Origin: Salvia splendens
Taxonomy: Eukaryota; Streptophyta; Magnoliopsida; Lamiales; Lamiaceae
DNA length: 64,000 nt
Reading direction: 5' to 3'
Assembly (NCBI RefSeq): GCF_004379255.2
Contig: NC_056037.1
Span: 35,127,012 to 35,191,011 of the forward strand
Shown here: piece after piece, positions 1 through 10,943 of the stretch
Layout of the letters: every line of letters begins with the position of its first letter
Position numbering within the stretch: the first letter of the stretch is position 1
The notes under the pieces: generated by a model
The model's database searches: none
What the model saw: only the letters and a program-made list of their open reading frames with translations
What the model was told of the DNA's origin: nothing
Translations under genes and position numbers: made by a program

Positions 1-758
1 TGCGCTGTTTCGAATCCCACCTTTTCAGGATTCAACGGCCGGATTTTACTGTCGCATTTAATGCAGGCACGCGCAAGGCACGTCCCCTGACGTCAGCCTC
101 CCCCTTACCGTTATCCAGAATGCCGAAGTGACTCACCTCGCCGAAGTGATTCACTTCGCTTTTCGGGGGGGGGGGGGGGGTAGTGATGGGGTACGAACTA
201 AACCCTAATGGCAAGCCCAATAACAGTGACGGCCCATCAGCCCAGAGCCCAAGAAAGAGTATCTGTTCGGCACCAAAGAGTTCGGCACGACCAAAGAGTT
301 CGGACTCAGCCTACAGCTCGGTAAAAGCCGACCAGTCAAGCTCTCCTCTCAGATCGGCAAGAGCTGATCGGTAAAGTCCAGCAGTTCGGTCTCAGCATTC
401 GACCGAACTAGGAGTTAGTGGACTCATGAAAGGCCTCCACGACCTTCACTATACCCACGATCTATTTAGTGGTACGAAGCAGTTATTGAGCAGTTATTGC
501 TCACCCACGATCTTGTTAGTGGGGCTGCAAACCACGATCCTAGTTCAATGTATAAATAGGACTTAGATCAGATAGACAGGGTTAAGCTCTCTAGAGATAC
601 AATATCATATAGCAAGTCTGTGTTGTAAGCTGTAATCCCAGATCAAGCAATACAATCTTGCCCTCCCTTCTTCCCGTGGACGTAGATTTACTTCAGTAAA
701 TCGAACCACGTAAATTCTTTGTGTCGTAGTCTTTATTCTCTACCAGCGTTTACTAACA
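1..758 (+). mobile_element. 3' end of an LTR retrotransposon (internal tail, polypurine tract, 3' LTR)
   Basis: A run of about 15 G at roughly 166-180 acts as a polypurine tract and is followed by a probable LTR start (TGATGGGG) at 184. The LTR would end in TAACA at 758, giving about 575 bp. Inside it a TATAAATAGG box lies at 551-560, followed by the usual transcribed LTR tail. The first 165 bases carry repeated GAAGTGA..CACTTCG motifs, as in internal 3' regions of plant Gypsy elements. The body of the element lies left of the window, so no target duplication can be checked. The superfamily (Gypsy likely) is an inference; no coding sequence is visible. Confidence 0.62.
551..560 (+). promoter_or_regulatory. 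TATA box inside the LTR
   Basis: TATAAATAGG sits about 370 bases into the LTR, where an LTR promoter is expected (the U3/R border). It could also start read-through transcripts toward the gene at 1308. Confidence 0.5.
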
Positions 759-1307
759 TCAGAAATTCGCGGATCCATCAAAAGTGCTCATGAATGTTAT
801 GATATGAAATCTAAAGAGGATTAAAAGATCTTCCAAGATAAAAAAAAATTCAGTATCTATAGATTAGGGTTCTGAATTTGGCAATGTGGCTCATTGATTA
901 TGATTCTAACGTTGAAATTTCTTAATTAATCCCTTGAAGCATATGTTTTCTATCATTATTATGATTCATTTTTTATTACTAGTATAATTTTTTAATAATC
1001 TTCACCTTGGAAATAGCTGGGAATTGGTAGAATCTTCATTTTCAATTTTGTGGCATTTATCACTCTTGATGATAATGTACTCCAATGTTTAAGATGGATT
1101 GACAAATTTATATGATGTTAAACTGTTTAATTGACTAAGGCTGGGAAGAAAATGATGCATTTTGAGTTACTATTGTGAAGATTTTATACATGATGTCAGA
1201 AATTCAAATGTACATCTACATTCTTGATGAATTTGTGATGAAAATTTTCAGCTTATTGAGTAGTATGATTGAAGCATGGTTGATAGTTATGTTTTATGGA
1301 TTCTCAG

Positions 1308-1897
1308 AGTTCCATGTAGAATAGGCACTTGCCAAACACCGGTGGAGGTGATGGCCTGTGCGGGTGGATTCCTCCCTGAATTTGTGGTGAAGGCCCTTCT
1401 CTACCCCGGAGCAATTAAACGGTCTGTGATGAAGGGCGCAGCCGTTCCAAGCCCTGAACAACTGCTGCATCCTTACATGTTTAAGAAGGGTAAACCAACT
1501 GATCTCAAACAGTTGGAGGTTTGTGTACATTATATCATATTTTGTTCAATCCTGGAAATTTGAGATTATGATTAAATGTTTTGTGATGTGTGGATTCATT
1601 TCACTTTCACCACAGGTTATTGCAGGTAGCTACCTCTCAGTCACGGGGGCCTTTCTAGGGCTGCTGAGGCACGGGAGAATGAGTTACTCCGGCCTAATCC
1701 TCGTCGTATGGGGCATTGCGAAGGAAATGTTTGGCGGTAAACATGCATCGGGTGCTTGCCTATTTCCGGAGATGGTTATGACTATGGTTATCGCGTTCTT
1801 GTCTATGAGACGGGACGTGAGGAAGCTTCTCAAATGTTGCAAGCCCGGCCGCATTGCTAGACGTCTCAAGAATCGGTCCAAAGCCAAATATAGTTGA
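1308..1897 (+). CDS. Unrecognised small membrane protein, last two exons (partial)
   Basis: Two exons join in frame: about 1308-1518 and 1616-1897, with donor GAG|GTTTGT at 1519 and acceptor CACAG at 1611-1615. The stop is TGA at 1895-1897. Upstream of 1308 the sequence reads as a T-rich intron ending TTCTCAG, so the 5' exon(s) are missing from view. The visible part is about 163 residues. It has a Cys-containing start (PCRIGTCQTP), a PSPEQLLHPYMFKKGK segment, and hydrophobic stretches in the second exon (VIAGSYLSVTGAFLGLL, YSGLILVVWGIAKEMFG, MVMTMVIAFLSM). It ends in a very basic tail rich in Arg and Lys. This pattern fits a small multi-pass membrane protein with a cytosolic basic C-terminus. 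I cannot name the family. The LTR at 184-758 lies upstream, probably in the preceding intron. Confidence 0.6.
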
Positions 1898-2404
1898 GTC
1901 TTGTGTTTTGGTTAAAACTCCTCACTTTTTGTAGTGATGCACTTCTCTGCTTTGAGCAAAATATGCATATTTTTTGTTGTTGCAGTTTCTGTATTTCAGC
2001 CTGAGTTAGAGGTAGTTGAGAGTTAGTACTATATGATATCAGAAAATTATTGAAATTGTGAAATACAATGATCTTATTTGCCATCACTAGGCAAAGAGCA
2101 TGCCAAAATTTTGGGATCCCTAAATGTGTTGTCAGTTTTATTTTTGGATTCTTGAATTTTAATCATAAGTGGGACAGTTGAAACTTGAATAAAGCCCATG
2201 CTTCAACAAGCTAACAAAAATGAAGGCAACAGGCAGCATGAGAAAGCAAGACAGAAAATAAATATTCTATTTCATTTCCAAGTTCAAATAATCTGAGATT
2301 CTACCAAAATGATTTCTCAGCAATATCCACATCACGCATAGAACAAAGAGAGAGAATGGAACGGAACAAGTGAAGTACTGCTGCAAGGACCGTATGTCAA
2401 CAAC

Positions 2405-5400
2405 CTATTGAAGCTTTTTTATTCCGGGGAAGGAAGGAAGGACAGCGATAAGGGCATCACCGTACCCAACTGGTTCTGCAAATGTCAAGGGTTACACTCA
2501 GATTATTATCATATGTCATCTGTGAAGTAGTAATAAAAACGCCCAACTCTTTCATCAACTAAAGCAAAAAGGAAGGAAGAAGATGCATACCGCCATCCCT
2601 TTTAAGTATCTTGACCACCTCTCCAGATATGTCCGACTGATAAAAAATAAGAGAGAAAGAATCGAAACAGCTCAGCTCTTAACATCTTAGCATAGTGCAT
2701 TAACCATAACTAATGGTGTTGAAAAAACAAAATGGACATAATGGTGCTTGAACTCAACCGTGTGAGTAAAGATGAAAGGCGGACACAAACCTCAATGGGG
2801 ATCTCTCCGCCTAGCTGCTCAATATAGCAGAGCACCTGTCCCTCCTTTACCTCGTCTTTCTGTTATGCAACAACAGTGACAACCGATCAACTCAATACTC
2901 AATAGGGAATGCAAGTATCTCCGACTACAGATTAGATCTTCTTTGTGAAACCGATTCCATATCATTGAGTTCAAACACAACAGTAAGACTATTTTACGTA
3001 AATAGTCTCAAGAGAAAGTTTTAAAAAACGACATATGTAAGCTACAAATGATTAAAATAGTGAAATTATTTTGAGAAAAGGAAATAAATTGCACACTTTC
3101 TAGAAGCAAGAGTCACAAAATCATTATAAAACCCACCATTCCATAAACACATGAGACGAATACTACCAACTCCAACATAAAGGAAAACACACACACACAC
3201 ACACACACAGCTACCTCTTTGCAAGAAGGAGGAGCCTTCTTCCCTTTAATAGTCCTGGATCTTTTAAAATTCCCAACCTGCATCCAATATAAAGTTAGTG
3301 ATGCAAACACCGAGGAAATTCCCTCATTCTTCACAGAGAATAAATAACCATTGGATATTTACCCTAGGAGATTGAAGTATCACCAAGCCCTCATCTGCTG
3401 CCTTATCAAGCAGAGATTGGCCTCCACCTTGGGCAGAAGCTGGTACGGAGAGTGCCAACGATGGTGATGAGGCTGAGCCATTTGCAGCAGAGGTCTCAAC
3501 GACTGCATGAGCAGTAACAGAAGCAGGAATCTGTGTAGGTGCACTTTGTTCGGCCAAGTCTCTTGAGACGTATAACCGAAATCCTCCAAGCTGAACATTA
3601 AAGTACAGGATAAATCAAATCAGTAAGGGTAAACTACAAGGCTAAAGGATTTGCCGAGCTAACCATAGACAACAACAAATTAGCATGTGAGAAATAGGAC
3701 AAATAGCTTACTTTAAGCTCAAATTCCACAATTGATGTTGTGTCACATAGTATCGTCAAAAGAGATTCCACCTGAAAAATGAGATTTCAATAAGATGGCT
3801 GCAACCAACCAGTGATGAGGACTAATGGCCAGCCATTACAAATTTTCATGAGCAGCATACAAAAAACTGTCATTTATGTATGCATAACAGTCATTTCATC
3901 CAGTATGTACTTTGGAAAGAACTAAAGGTTAGTTGACTTCAATGAGCCTTAACAATAGCATATGAAATTTAGACGATATAAATCCACCATTAGCTCTGTT
4001 AAAATAGAAAAGTAAAATAAAAGATGCAGAAAAGGTTGATAAAATTGACCTTATTCACCTAGCAGATGAGTTAGCTGGTTTACCTAGCTGATTCAATGTT
4101 ATTAGCTTACTACCAATTAGATATGCAATGAATCGTGAATCAGTTAGAAGCTGGTTTTCCTATTTCACTTAACTTACTCCTCCTATGGGGCTGCTTCCAT
4201 ATTAAAAATGTTTGAGAAAATACATAGTAACTGACTTCTTAGATATTTCTTCAGAAGGCTACAAAATGCGGATGGCTGATTGTATTCACAGCAGATGGTA
4301 CAGACAAATTATTAAAATCTCTCTTTCAATGATATCAGATCTTAGTAATCAATAAAGCCACAGCATGGAAAATACCCCAATATTAGTAAAAGGCTAAATA
4401 AAGCAGATGTATATAATTATAAATATTGAGCAACTTACCTCAAATGCATTCGGAATAAGAGGGCTGACTGCATCAGTTGCTACAGTTTCTTTAGAATCAT
4501 CTTCCACACTGGATTTTGCTGCTGTCAATGAAAGAGAAGCTGCATTAGAAAGAGAAGCTGCATTAGAAAGAGAAGCTGCAGGGTGCAACATATGTAGTGC
4601 TGTGCAACAAAATGTTTATTTGGACCAGCAGATGTCAAATGAATACAGAAGGATTTTACTTTATTTCTTCCAAACATATGCATTACTACTTCTAGTTATG
4701 CTTTCAATCAACTGAACTTAAATCTGAGTTCTCTTACTTTAAATATGTCACTCCATTTGATTATAGTGTACTTGATAGGCTAAAATATCAAGTTGGTAAT
4801 TGTGTTGGTGTAATATATAACTAGTAAATTCACAAGAAGAAAAGAACATAATTCCATAAATCCTTATGATAAAAGCATGTCCAAGAAACAATCAACAGAT
4901 ATGAGATGATTGCCTGAGTTTATGGAGTAATCATTCATCAATGACAAGCCCTTTCCAATTCACAAAAAAACAACCTATTATTTAAACTGATTACGTTACA
5001 ATTAGTAAATTCTCCTACTATTGTAAACATGAGGCCATACATAACAAAGATGCATCAACAATGGACCTTAATTTCAAATCAGAGAGGCTAATGCCACCAC
5101 AAATAGAGCTTGAGAGACCCAAAGAAAATGTACTCACAACCATCCTTAGTAGCTGAAGTTCGAAATGCAACGATCGACTTCTTTGGTCTATTCAACAACA
5201 CTAAACCATCAAATTGAAGAACTCTGGGCGTTCTTAAACCATGCAAAGGTTGCAGAGTTGTCAATTTCGGCCTTCCACGGCCAAAATCCAAGTTCTTTAT
5301 TTTAATGCCTGAAGGCCCAATACCACCTGCAACAATTAACCACCACAAAATTCAGCAAAAAATTAAATCTTTTTTCTCCCCAATGCACCATGATAATCAA

Positions 5401-5648
5401 ATTCAACAATTAACACGAAAAACACACACTAACTGCCGGAAAAAAATCAAAATTCATGGAAGTTATTAAATGCACGACAATAGAGAAAACCTAATCGCAC
5501 AAATTCCACAATAACACGATCCATAAACGAAGGAATGACATAGCTGGAAAGGAATCAGCACGGATCGCATTTTCATGAGATGTAAACAGCATTAAGATAG
5601 AGAAGTGGTGGGAGTTGAGAGAGGGAGAGAGAGCTTACACGCGGCCAT
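2405..5648 (-). CDS. BADC: BADC: biotin/lipoyl attachment domain-containing protein (non-biotinylated BCCP homologue)
   Basis: Plastid regulator of heteromeric acetyl-CoA carboxylase. It replaces the biotin carrier subunit BCCP and lowers flux into fatty acid synthesis. Predicted exons (coding): 5639-5648, 5138-5326, 4439-4521, 3712-3771, 3363-3590, 3215-3277, 2791-2859, 2591-2636 and 2405-2475, about 272 residues. All junctions are GT-AG and phases agree. The start MAACGIGPSG leads into a Ser/Arg-rich plastid-transit-like region. VESLLTILCDTTSIVEFELK and LGGFRLYVSRDL are family signatures, followed by a Ser/Ala/Pro linker. The C-terminal barrel domain reads CYIEQLGGEIPIESD, where true BCCP has a biotinylated Lys in an (A/V)MK(L/M) motif. 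That Lys is absent, as is diagnostic for BADC. The end is ALIAVLPSFPGIKKLQ. The acceptor of exon 3 is ambiguous because of an 18-bp triplication (see 4531-4580). It converges on the gene at 1308. Confidence 0.92.
4531..4580 (-). repeat. 18-bp tandem repeat triplicating the 3' splice site of BADC intron 2
   Basis: Two full copies and one 14-nt partial copy of an 18-bp unit (4531-4548, 4549-4566, 4567-4580). On the coding strand each unit reads as a pyrimidine tract, a TCTAAT-like branch site and TGCAG. Candidate exon ends are therefore 4521 (GACAG), 4539, 4557 and 4575, each 18 bases apart. All keep the frame and would add 6, 12 or 18 residues of Ser/Ala/Leu/Asn type. Confidence 0.85.
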
Positions 5649-5744
5649 TGGAAAATTGAGAAAAGAGAGAGAATCGTGGTGGCGGAGAAACAGTATGTGA
5701 GCAGTGGACGACGTTAACGAAGAAGAGAGTCATAGCTTAGCTGC

Positions 5745-5752
5745 AATATATA
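5745..5752 (-). promoter_or_regulatory. Possible TATA box of BADC
   Basis: TATATATT on the minus strand lies about 97 bases upstream of the ATG at 5648, a normal distance for a plant TATA box with a short leader. The window from 5650 to 5740 would be the 5' leader (GA-rich on the coding strand's complement). Confidence 0.4.
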
Positions 5753-5759
5753 GTGGCCC

Positions 5760-6864
5760 AATTTCTTGATTTGGTTATCTGTTTTCTAATGAATTCTTTC
5801 CCTTCCCGGCTTTTAATTATTAAAACCCTTTTTGCTTTTATTCAGTTTAACAACAAAGTAGAGTGATATTTTTCTAATTAAAAAAAAATATTAATATGAC
5901 TTGCTATCTATTTCCATGATTAGATGTCCGATGTTTTATGTTTTAAGAAATTGTTTAATTTTAAAAAAAAATAGTAAAAGTTAGTGGATCATGAGTCTTA
6001 TTTTTAAATACTCTTCCCATCCCACTTAATATGATACGGTTTCTTTTTAGTTTATCTCAAATAAAATGACACATTTCTATTTTTGAAAACTTTCTCTGTT
6101 CAATTAATATGCTTAGCTATTTTTTCTTTTTACAATTCAATTATCTTTCTCTCTTCATTTAATACATACACCTACATTTTCTTCCTCCAATTAAATATAT
6201 TAACCAACAACTTATTTAATAATGGACAGATGGAAAAGAGAAATGCTCGTTATTTTCTTGGTTGAAAAAATTGGTAGCAAATGGGCGGTTTTTTTTTAGG
6301 GAAAAACAACTTCTTGGGCATATTATTCAGCAAGTTGTTTTTGTGATTGTATTATAATCTATTTTAAATGAGGTTAAAGATGAATTAAACAGTGAATACG
6401 ACAACATAAGAGTAATAAATACAGATGGGAATACTCAAAAAGTTGGTTCGAGTTTTCCTTGAACAAAGGAAAATAATAGACATATAGTCATTTATACTAG
6501 AACAAACCAAATATTAAAAAATAATTTTCAATCGTATTAGAATTTAGACATATGATAAATCAAAATTAAAATCAAAATCAAGAATAAATAGTCTTATAAA
6601 CTAATTAGATATATTTACTTGGTTAAGATGTCGAATTTGTTAGACAGGCGAGTTTAGTACGTTAAATATCGACAAATAATTAAATCTAGAAAGATAAAAA
6701 AAAATGATGTCTGACTCATTGGAGATGAGATTCGACAAATAATTAAATCTAGAAAGATAAAAAAAATGATGTCTGACTCATTGGAGATGAGATTCGACAG
6801 ATAATTAAATTTAGAAAGATAAAAAAAAATGTCCGTTTCATTGGAGATGAGATTCTAGAAGTTA
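5760..6864. other. AT-rich intergenic stretch
   Basis: No gene seen. It holds a degenerate Stowaway-like end near 6006 (CTCTTCCCATCCCAC after TA) and a tandem repeat at 6671-6855. The rest is low-complexity AT-rich sequence. Confidence 0.6.
6671..6855. repeat. Tandem repeat, about 62-63 bp, three copies
   Basis: Copies start at 6671, 6734 and 6796. Each begins GACAAATAATTAAAT and ends TTGGAGATGAGATTC. The third is the most diverged. Confidence 0.9.
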
Positions 6865-7606
6865 GGCCATCCAGAATAGCTCAACAATAGCCCAGCCATA
6901 GCCTAGCCACAAACTCCTCCTGCCATATCATCAACACTACAAATCCTCCTGCCACATCATAAATAGCTCAGCCATAGCCTAGCCACATCATAAATAGCCC
7001 AGCCACATCAATAGTCACATCAATAGCCACATCACTCAAAATTATATAAAACAAATAATTAACAATCACACAAAATACGCAATTTAATTTACGAGACATA
7101 TACGAGAAAATTCAATAATATTATTAAAATTTTAAAAGTACATTAATTAAAAAAAATTACATAATTAATAAAAAAACTACTGTCGTGCAGTCCTCCGCGC
7201 CCATAACTCTTCAATTAAATCCTTTTGGAGTCGAATATGAGCCTCCGTTTGGCGCATGTCGGCATGTGCTTGGAGGCAGCCGTCTTCATCGTGAGGTACC
7301 CCACTCCGTACGTTGGGGGCGGCCACGCCGTGGCTTGGACCGGCTTCATTATCATCGTTGGCCCAAGTGGTGCGAATGAAAATGACGGGCAAGTCGCGTA
7401 TATATAGTGTTTCGGAAATAAAAAAAAATTTAAAAATTCGCGCTAGGCGATCCGGACGCTGCAATAGCGCCTAGCGCACCGCCTAGCGCTACGGAACCGC
7501 CGAGCGCTAGGCGGTTTTTTTTCGCGAAAATCGCTGGGCGGCTGCAATAGACCGCCTAGCGCCGGCGCTCGGCTAGGCGGTGCACTAGGCGCTATTGTGG
7601 ATGCTC
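6865..7606 (-). mobile_element. PIF-Harbinger element, internally deleted
   Basis: Terminal inverted repeats GGCCATCCAGAATAG (6865) and the complement of CTATTGTGGATGCTC (ending 7606) are flanked by TTA on both sides (6862-6864 and 7607-7609), the 3-bp duplication typical of PIF-Harbinger. Inside are a minisatellite built on TAGCC(T/C)AGCCACATCA (about 6880-7035), the tail of a transposase reading frame on the minus strand (7177-7464), and a GC-rich block of CGCCTAGCGC repeats (about 7437-7600). Only the C-terminal part of the transposase remains, so the 742-bp element is non-autonomous. Confidence 0.78.
7177..7464 (-). pseudogene. C-terminal fragment of a PIF-Harbinger transposase (ALP1-like)
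   Basis: The 95-residue frame contains YIRDLPVIFIRTTWAND and a tail with a run of His, Gln and acidic residues (MRQTEAHIRLQKDLIEELW). This resembles the end of plant Harbinger transposases, as remembered from the family: an 'LQ.DL.EHLW'-type ending just before the stop. The DDE catalytic core and N-terminal part are missing. It lies inside the element at 6865-7606, with the stop at 7177-7179, about 310 bases from the element end. The frame and motif support remnant coding sequence. The exact family was not tested. Confidence 0.6.
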
Positions 7607-7649
7607 TTACTGTTAAATCTAGGAAGGAAAATGATTACCCACTTATTGA

Positions 7650-7687
7650 GTGAGATGTGAGATGAGATGAGATGAGATGAGATGAGA
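7650..7687. repeat. (GAGAT)n microsatellite
   Basis: About seven units of a GAGAT/GATGA pentamer just after the Harbinger element. Confidence 0.85.
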
Positions 7688-7793
7688 TTCTAAAAGTATA
7701 TATTTAAATACACAGTAATAATAAAATTTTTAGTGATGGCTCTTTTAACAAAAATGAAGTGTGACATAGCGACACATCTTTATTGGATGTACT

Positions 7794-8869
7794 CGGCGGC
7801 GGATCTAGGTAAGGTCGGGCGGGGTCGGCTGACCCCACCACCTGCCCTGCAGTGCCACCGGAAAGCTACTTTCTTCGGCTTCCAACCCTACGGCGTTCAC
7901 GTCTCCACCCCCACCTCACGTCCTCACGCGCCGTGTGAGTGGGAGATGATGAGGAGACTGAGCAGAGAGAAAGTAGGAAGTTCGGCATCACGGCAGCCGG
8001 CAGGGGAGACTGTTGTCGAGAACGAAGGAGTTGGAGGGGAAGAGTCCTTCCGCGGTGTTTGTTTTCAAAGAGAAAGAGGAATAGCATTGGAGATGTCATT
8101 ATTGATTTCTCATCCCTATATTCACGTCAACTAGAATAAACTGACATCAATAAATATATATGCCCACACAATTTGACAAAATTTAAAAGATTAAATATCT
8201 TAAATATGTTATCTAATTGTAAAATAGGCTTTGAAATTTCTTTCTTTATTTGCATTCATTCTTAGAAGTCCATTAAAAATGTATTCTCATCTTAAAATAT
8301 CAATTAATGTTAAATAGTAGTAGCACAGTATATCAAAATCAACTTATCTTAATTAAACACGTACTTATATAAAGTAAATATTTCTTAATTTCTTCTAATT
8401 TTAGTTTTATAATTTGAATTTTCAACCTTATTATTCATATTCAATTTTTTAAATCTTTAAAAATTTGGTATGTTACAAAAAAATCATGCTATGTCCCACC
8501 ATAAGCGACTCGTATTATTTTTAGTATGTCCCAACTCAGGGATGCCATTTTTTTGTCAAAATACATACTCCATAACATAATTGTTCGTTCTTACTTTATT
8601 AGTTATTTGCACCTTTGTTTTATCTAACATTCTATTTTATTCTTTCTTCACTTAACTCCGTAAACGTCTTTTTTTTAAATTATGTAGCGTCTCACTTATG
8701 ACGGAACGAAGAAAGTGGAGTATGTTGTTTTAAGAATATCGATACTCGCATGAATTATTTATATTAAAATAGTATATATTTATAAAAAATCATTATTTTA
8801 AATAATTATTTTTACATAAATATTTACTATCTTGTTCGACCCGACATTTTGTTCCTGGATCCGCCATTG
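7794..8869. mobile_element. Non-autonomous hAT (Tip100-like) element
   Basis: The ends CGGCGGCGGATCTAGG (7794) and CCTGGATCCGCCATTG (ending 8869) are inverted repeats of the CAGGGGCGGA-type seen in Tip100-like hAT elements. An exact 8-bp duplication GATGTACT flanks it (7786-7793 and 8870-8877). The 1,076-bp interior holds a GC-rich part (to about 8100) with no recognisable transposase, then AT-rich sequence with a possible degenerate Stowaway end near 8567-8719. Confidence 0.85.
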
Positions 8870-8913
8870 GATGTACTAAAAGTGATAACGAGACATGTGG
8901 GAGGACTCAAGAG

Positions 8914-9319
8914 TCGGGGTGAGAAAAAAATTCGGAAACCTAATATTTGAACCGAACTAAACCAAAGTTTGAAATTCGGTTCGATTTTTTGGTTTGGTTC
9001 GGTTGGTTTTTGAAAATATAAAAATTTCAGTTTTTCAATTCGGTTCGGGCGAAGAAAAAAAATCGAAAAACCGAATTATATATATATATTCTATTAATTT
9101 AATATATATATATATATTAGTATTATACATGTTTTTTTTTCGGTTTTCAGAGTTTTTCGGTTTTTTCAGTTTTGTTCAGTTTTAATTTTTCGATTTTTTC
9201 GGTTTTGTTCAGTTTTAATTTTTCGGGTTTGGTTCGATTTGGATTTTGAACTAAATTCAGTTTTTTAATTTTTCGATTTTGGCAAAAAAATTAAACCAAA
9301 ACCCAAATGCTCACCCCTA
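8914..9319. mobile_element. hAT-like miniature element with CGGTTC/GAACCG repeats
   Basis: The 5' end TCGGGGTGAG and the 3' end GCTCACCCCTA form short inverted repeats of the TAGGGGTGAGC class found on Ac-like hAT elements. The interior is rich in TTCGGTTTGG/CCGAACTAAACC words that pair with one another, plus an (AT)n stretch near 9079-9118. No clean 8-bp duplication was found, so the borders are approximate. Confidence 0.5.
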
Positions 9320-9487
9320 CTCGGAGAAGTATTATATGTGTGCTCGAACTCATTGTAGTAGCATAATTTTGGATAGATTAAACGATTTTGTCATCTTCTT
9401 TATTGGGTAGAGATGATCCGCGACTTTTGACGGTCGTCAAATCAAGAAAGGAACTTCATATTGAAGAAACAAATTTCACGAACCAAG

Positions 9488-9489
<2 letters not shown>

Positions 9490-9525
<36 letters not shown>

Positions 9526-9528
9526 TGA
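9490..9528. repeat. (TA)n microsatellite, left flank of TA element A
   Basis: About 19 TA units directly abut the terminus TAGGGTAGTGATC. The matching right tract is at about 11175-11193. Confidence 0.9.
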
Positions 9529-10056
9529 TCAAGATATAACTAATCTTAAGTGTATAACTAGAGAACAAATCTCAGCCACACATCTTAATACTTCAAATTA
9601 ATCTTATGGCTTAAATAATCTTGTAGATTTTTATAAAAAATAATAGCCAAAGGGCATTTTTGGAATTCAATATCTCAAATGTATCAACGTGAATTGTGTT
9701 CTGTGCATTTGTAGAATCTGAATCTGAATTGTCTCCGGCCACCGCCATGGCCGGCCTCTCCGCCGCCGCCGCCGCCGCACATGCGCCGGTTCTTCCCCTG
9801 AAGGCGTCCTCCGCCGGGTAGTTCGCGGCGATGACGGCTGCGGTGAACACCATTTTAGATGACGGCAATAACTTGATAATTACTTAGTTATTGCATTTGG
9901 ATTGGGTGACTTCATTATTCCAGATAAAGAAATGAAAATAAAAGTTGAGATTAAGATTCTAAGTGATGACATGCCATCGCAATTTTTGAAATTCTCTTGA
10001 CCCGAAAGTCGGGAATTCCATTTTGCATTATATATTTTCTAAGTGGAGATAACATT

Positions 10057-10456
10057 TTTACTTCACTCTTACTCAGATTTTACTTCACTCTTGTTCACAA
10101 AACACATCACTCTTACTCAGGTTTTACTTCACTCTTGTTTACAAACACACATCACTCTTACTCAGATTTTACTTCACTCTTGTTCACAAAACACATCACT
10201 CTTAGCATGATTTTACTTCACTCTTGTTCATAAAACACATCACTCTTACTCAGGTTTTACTTCACTCTTGTTTACAAACACACATCACTCTTACTCAGAT
10301 TTTCTTACTCAGATTTTACTATTTTACTTCACTCTTGTTCACAAAACACATCACTCTTATTACGATTTTACTTCACTCTTGTTTACAAAATACATCACTC
10401 TTAGCATGATTTTACTTCACTCTTGTTACTCTTGTTTACAAAACACATCACTCCTA
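10057..10456. repeat. 43-44 bp minisatellite in element A
   Basis: About nine variable units built on ATTTTACTTCACTCTTGT, then TTACAAAACACATCACTCTTA. The unit is the reverse complement of the minisatellite at 51187-51832. Confidence 0.9.
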
Positions 10457-10565
10457 ATAAAAATTACACTTTAAGAATTGTTTTATATTTATAATTACTC
10501 ACTAACTACTCCATATTAATTCACCATCGCCATTTTTTTGTTAATAACAAATTCAGCGACGCTAT

Positions 10566-10943
10566 TTAGATTATTCCAATAGCTCCAAGCCTTCTACGTC
10601 TCCATCTCCGGCAAATTCGCCGCCGCATTTCTCGCCGCACAATGCTACATCTCCGATCACCCCAGTCCAACAGCTCCAAGCCTTCCTCCAGCTCAAATAC
10701 CAGTGGATTCACGATCCCAGCCAGTCCCCATTCGCCACGCATCCAATCGCAAATCGCGTTGCCGTCGGCACCTCCGCCCTGCTCTACCTCGGATGCGCCG
10801 CTGCGCTCAGTTTCCCCCCTCTCCACCGCCTCGCGCACCATCTGATCGTCTCCTCCGGCTACGATGCGGTCGCAGCTCTGTTGTCGGTTATCCTCCCGGA
10901 TTCCGCCGCCCAATGCGTCTACGTTGTTTTCGGATTGCTCTAG
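10566..10943 (+). pseudogene. Gene-like fragment carried in element A
   Basis: A GC-rich frame without an ATG stays open to TAG at 10941-10943. It reads as a Ser/Pro-rich start, then QQLQAFLQLKYQWIHDPSQ and hydrophobic segments (VGTSALLYLGCAAAL, YDAVAALLSVILP, CVYVVFGLL). Composition and frame differ sharply from the AT-rich element around it, which suggests a piece of host gene captured by the transposon. The donor gene is not recognised, and expression is doubtful because no start or promoter is evident. Confidence 0.45.

Noticed and set aside
1..30. TTTCGAATCCCAC resembling a tRNA B box
   Set aside because: No A box or stems can be seen before it, and it belongs to the retrotransposon tail.
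9997..10474. Frames full of SYSDFTSLLFTKHI repeats
   Set aside because: They come from the 43-44 bp minisatellite. The same DNA in element B is read in other frames.
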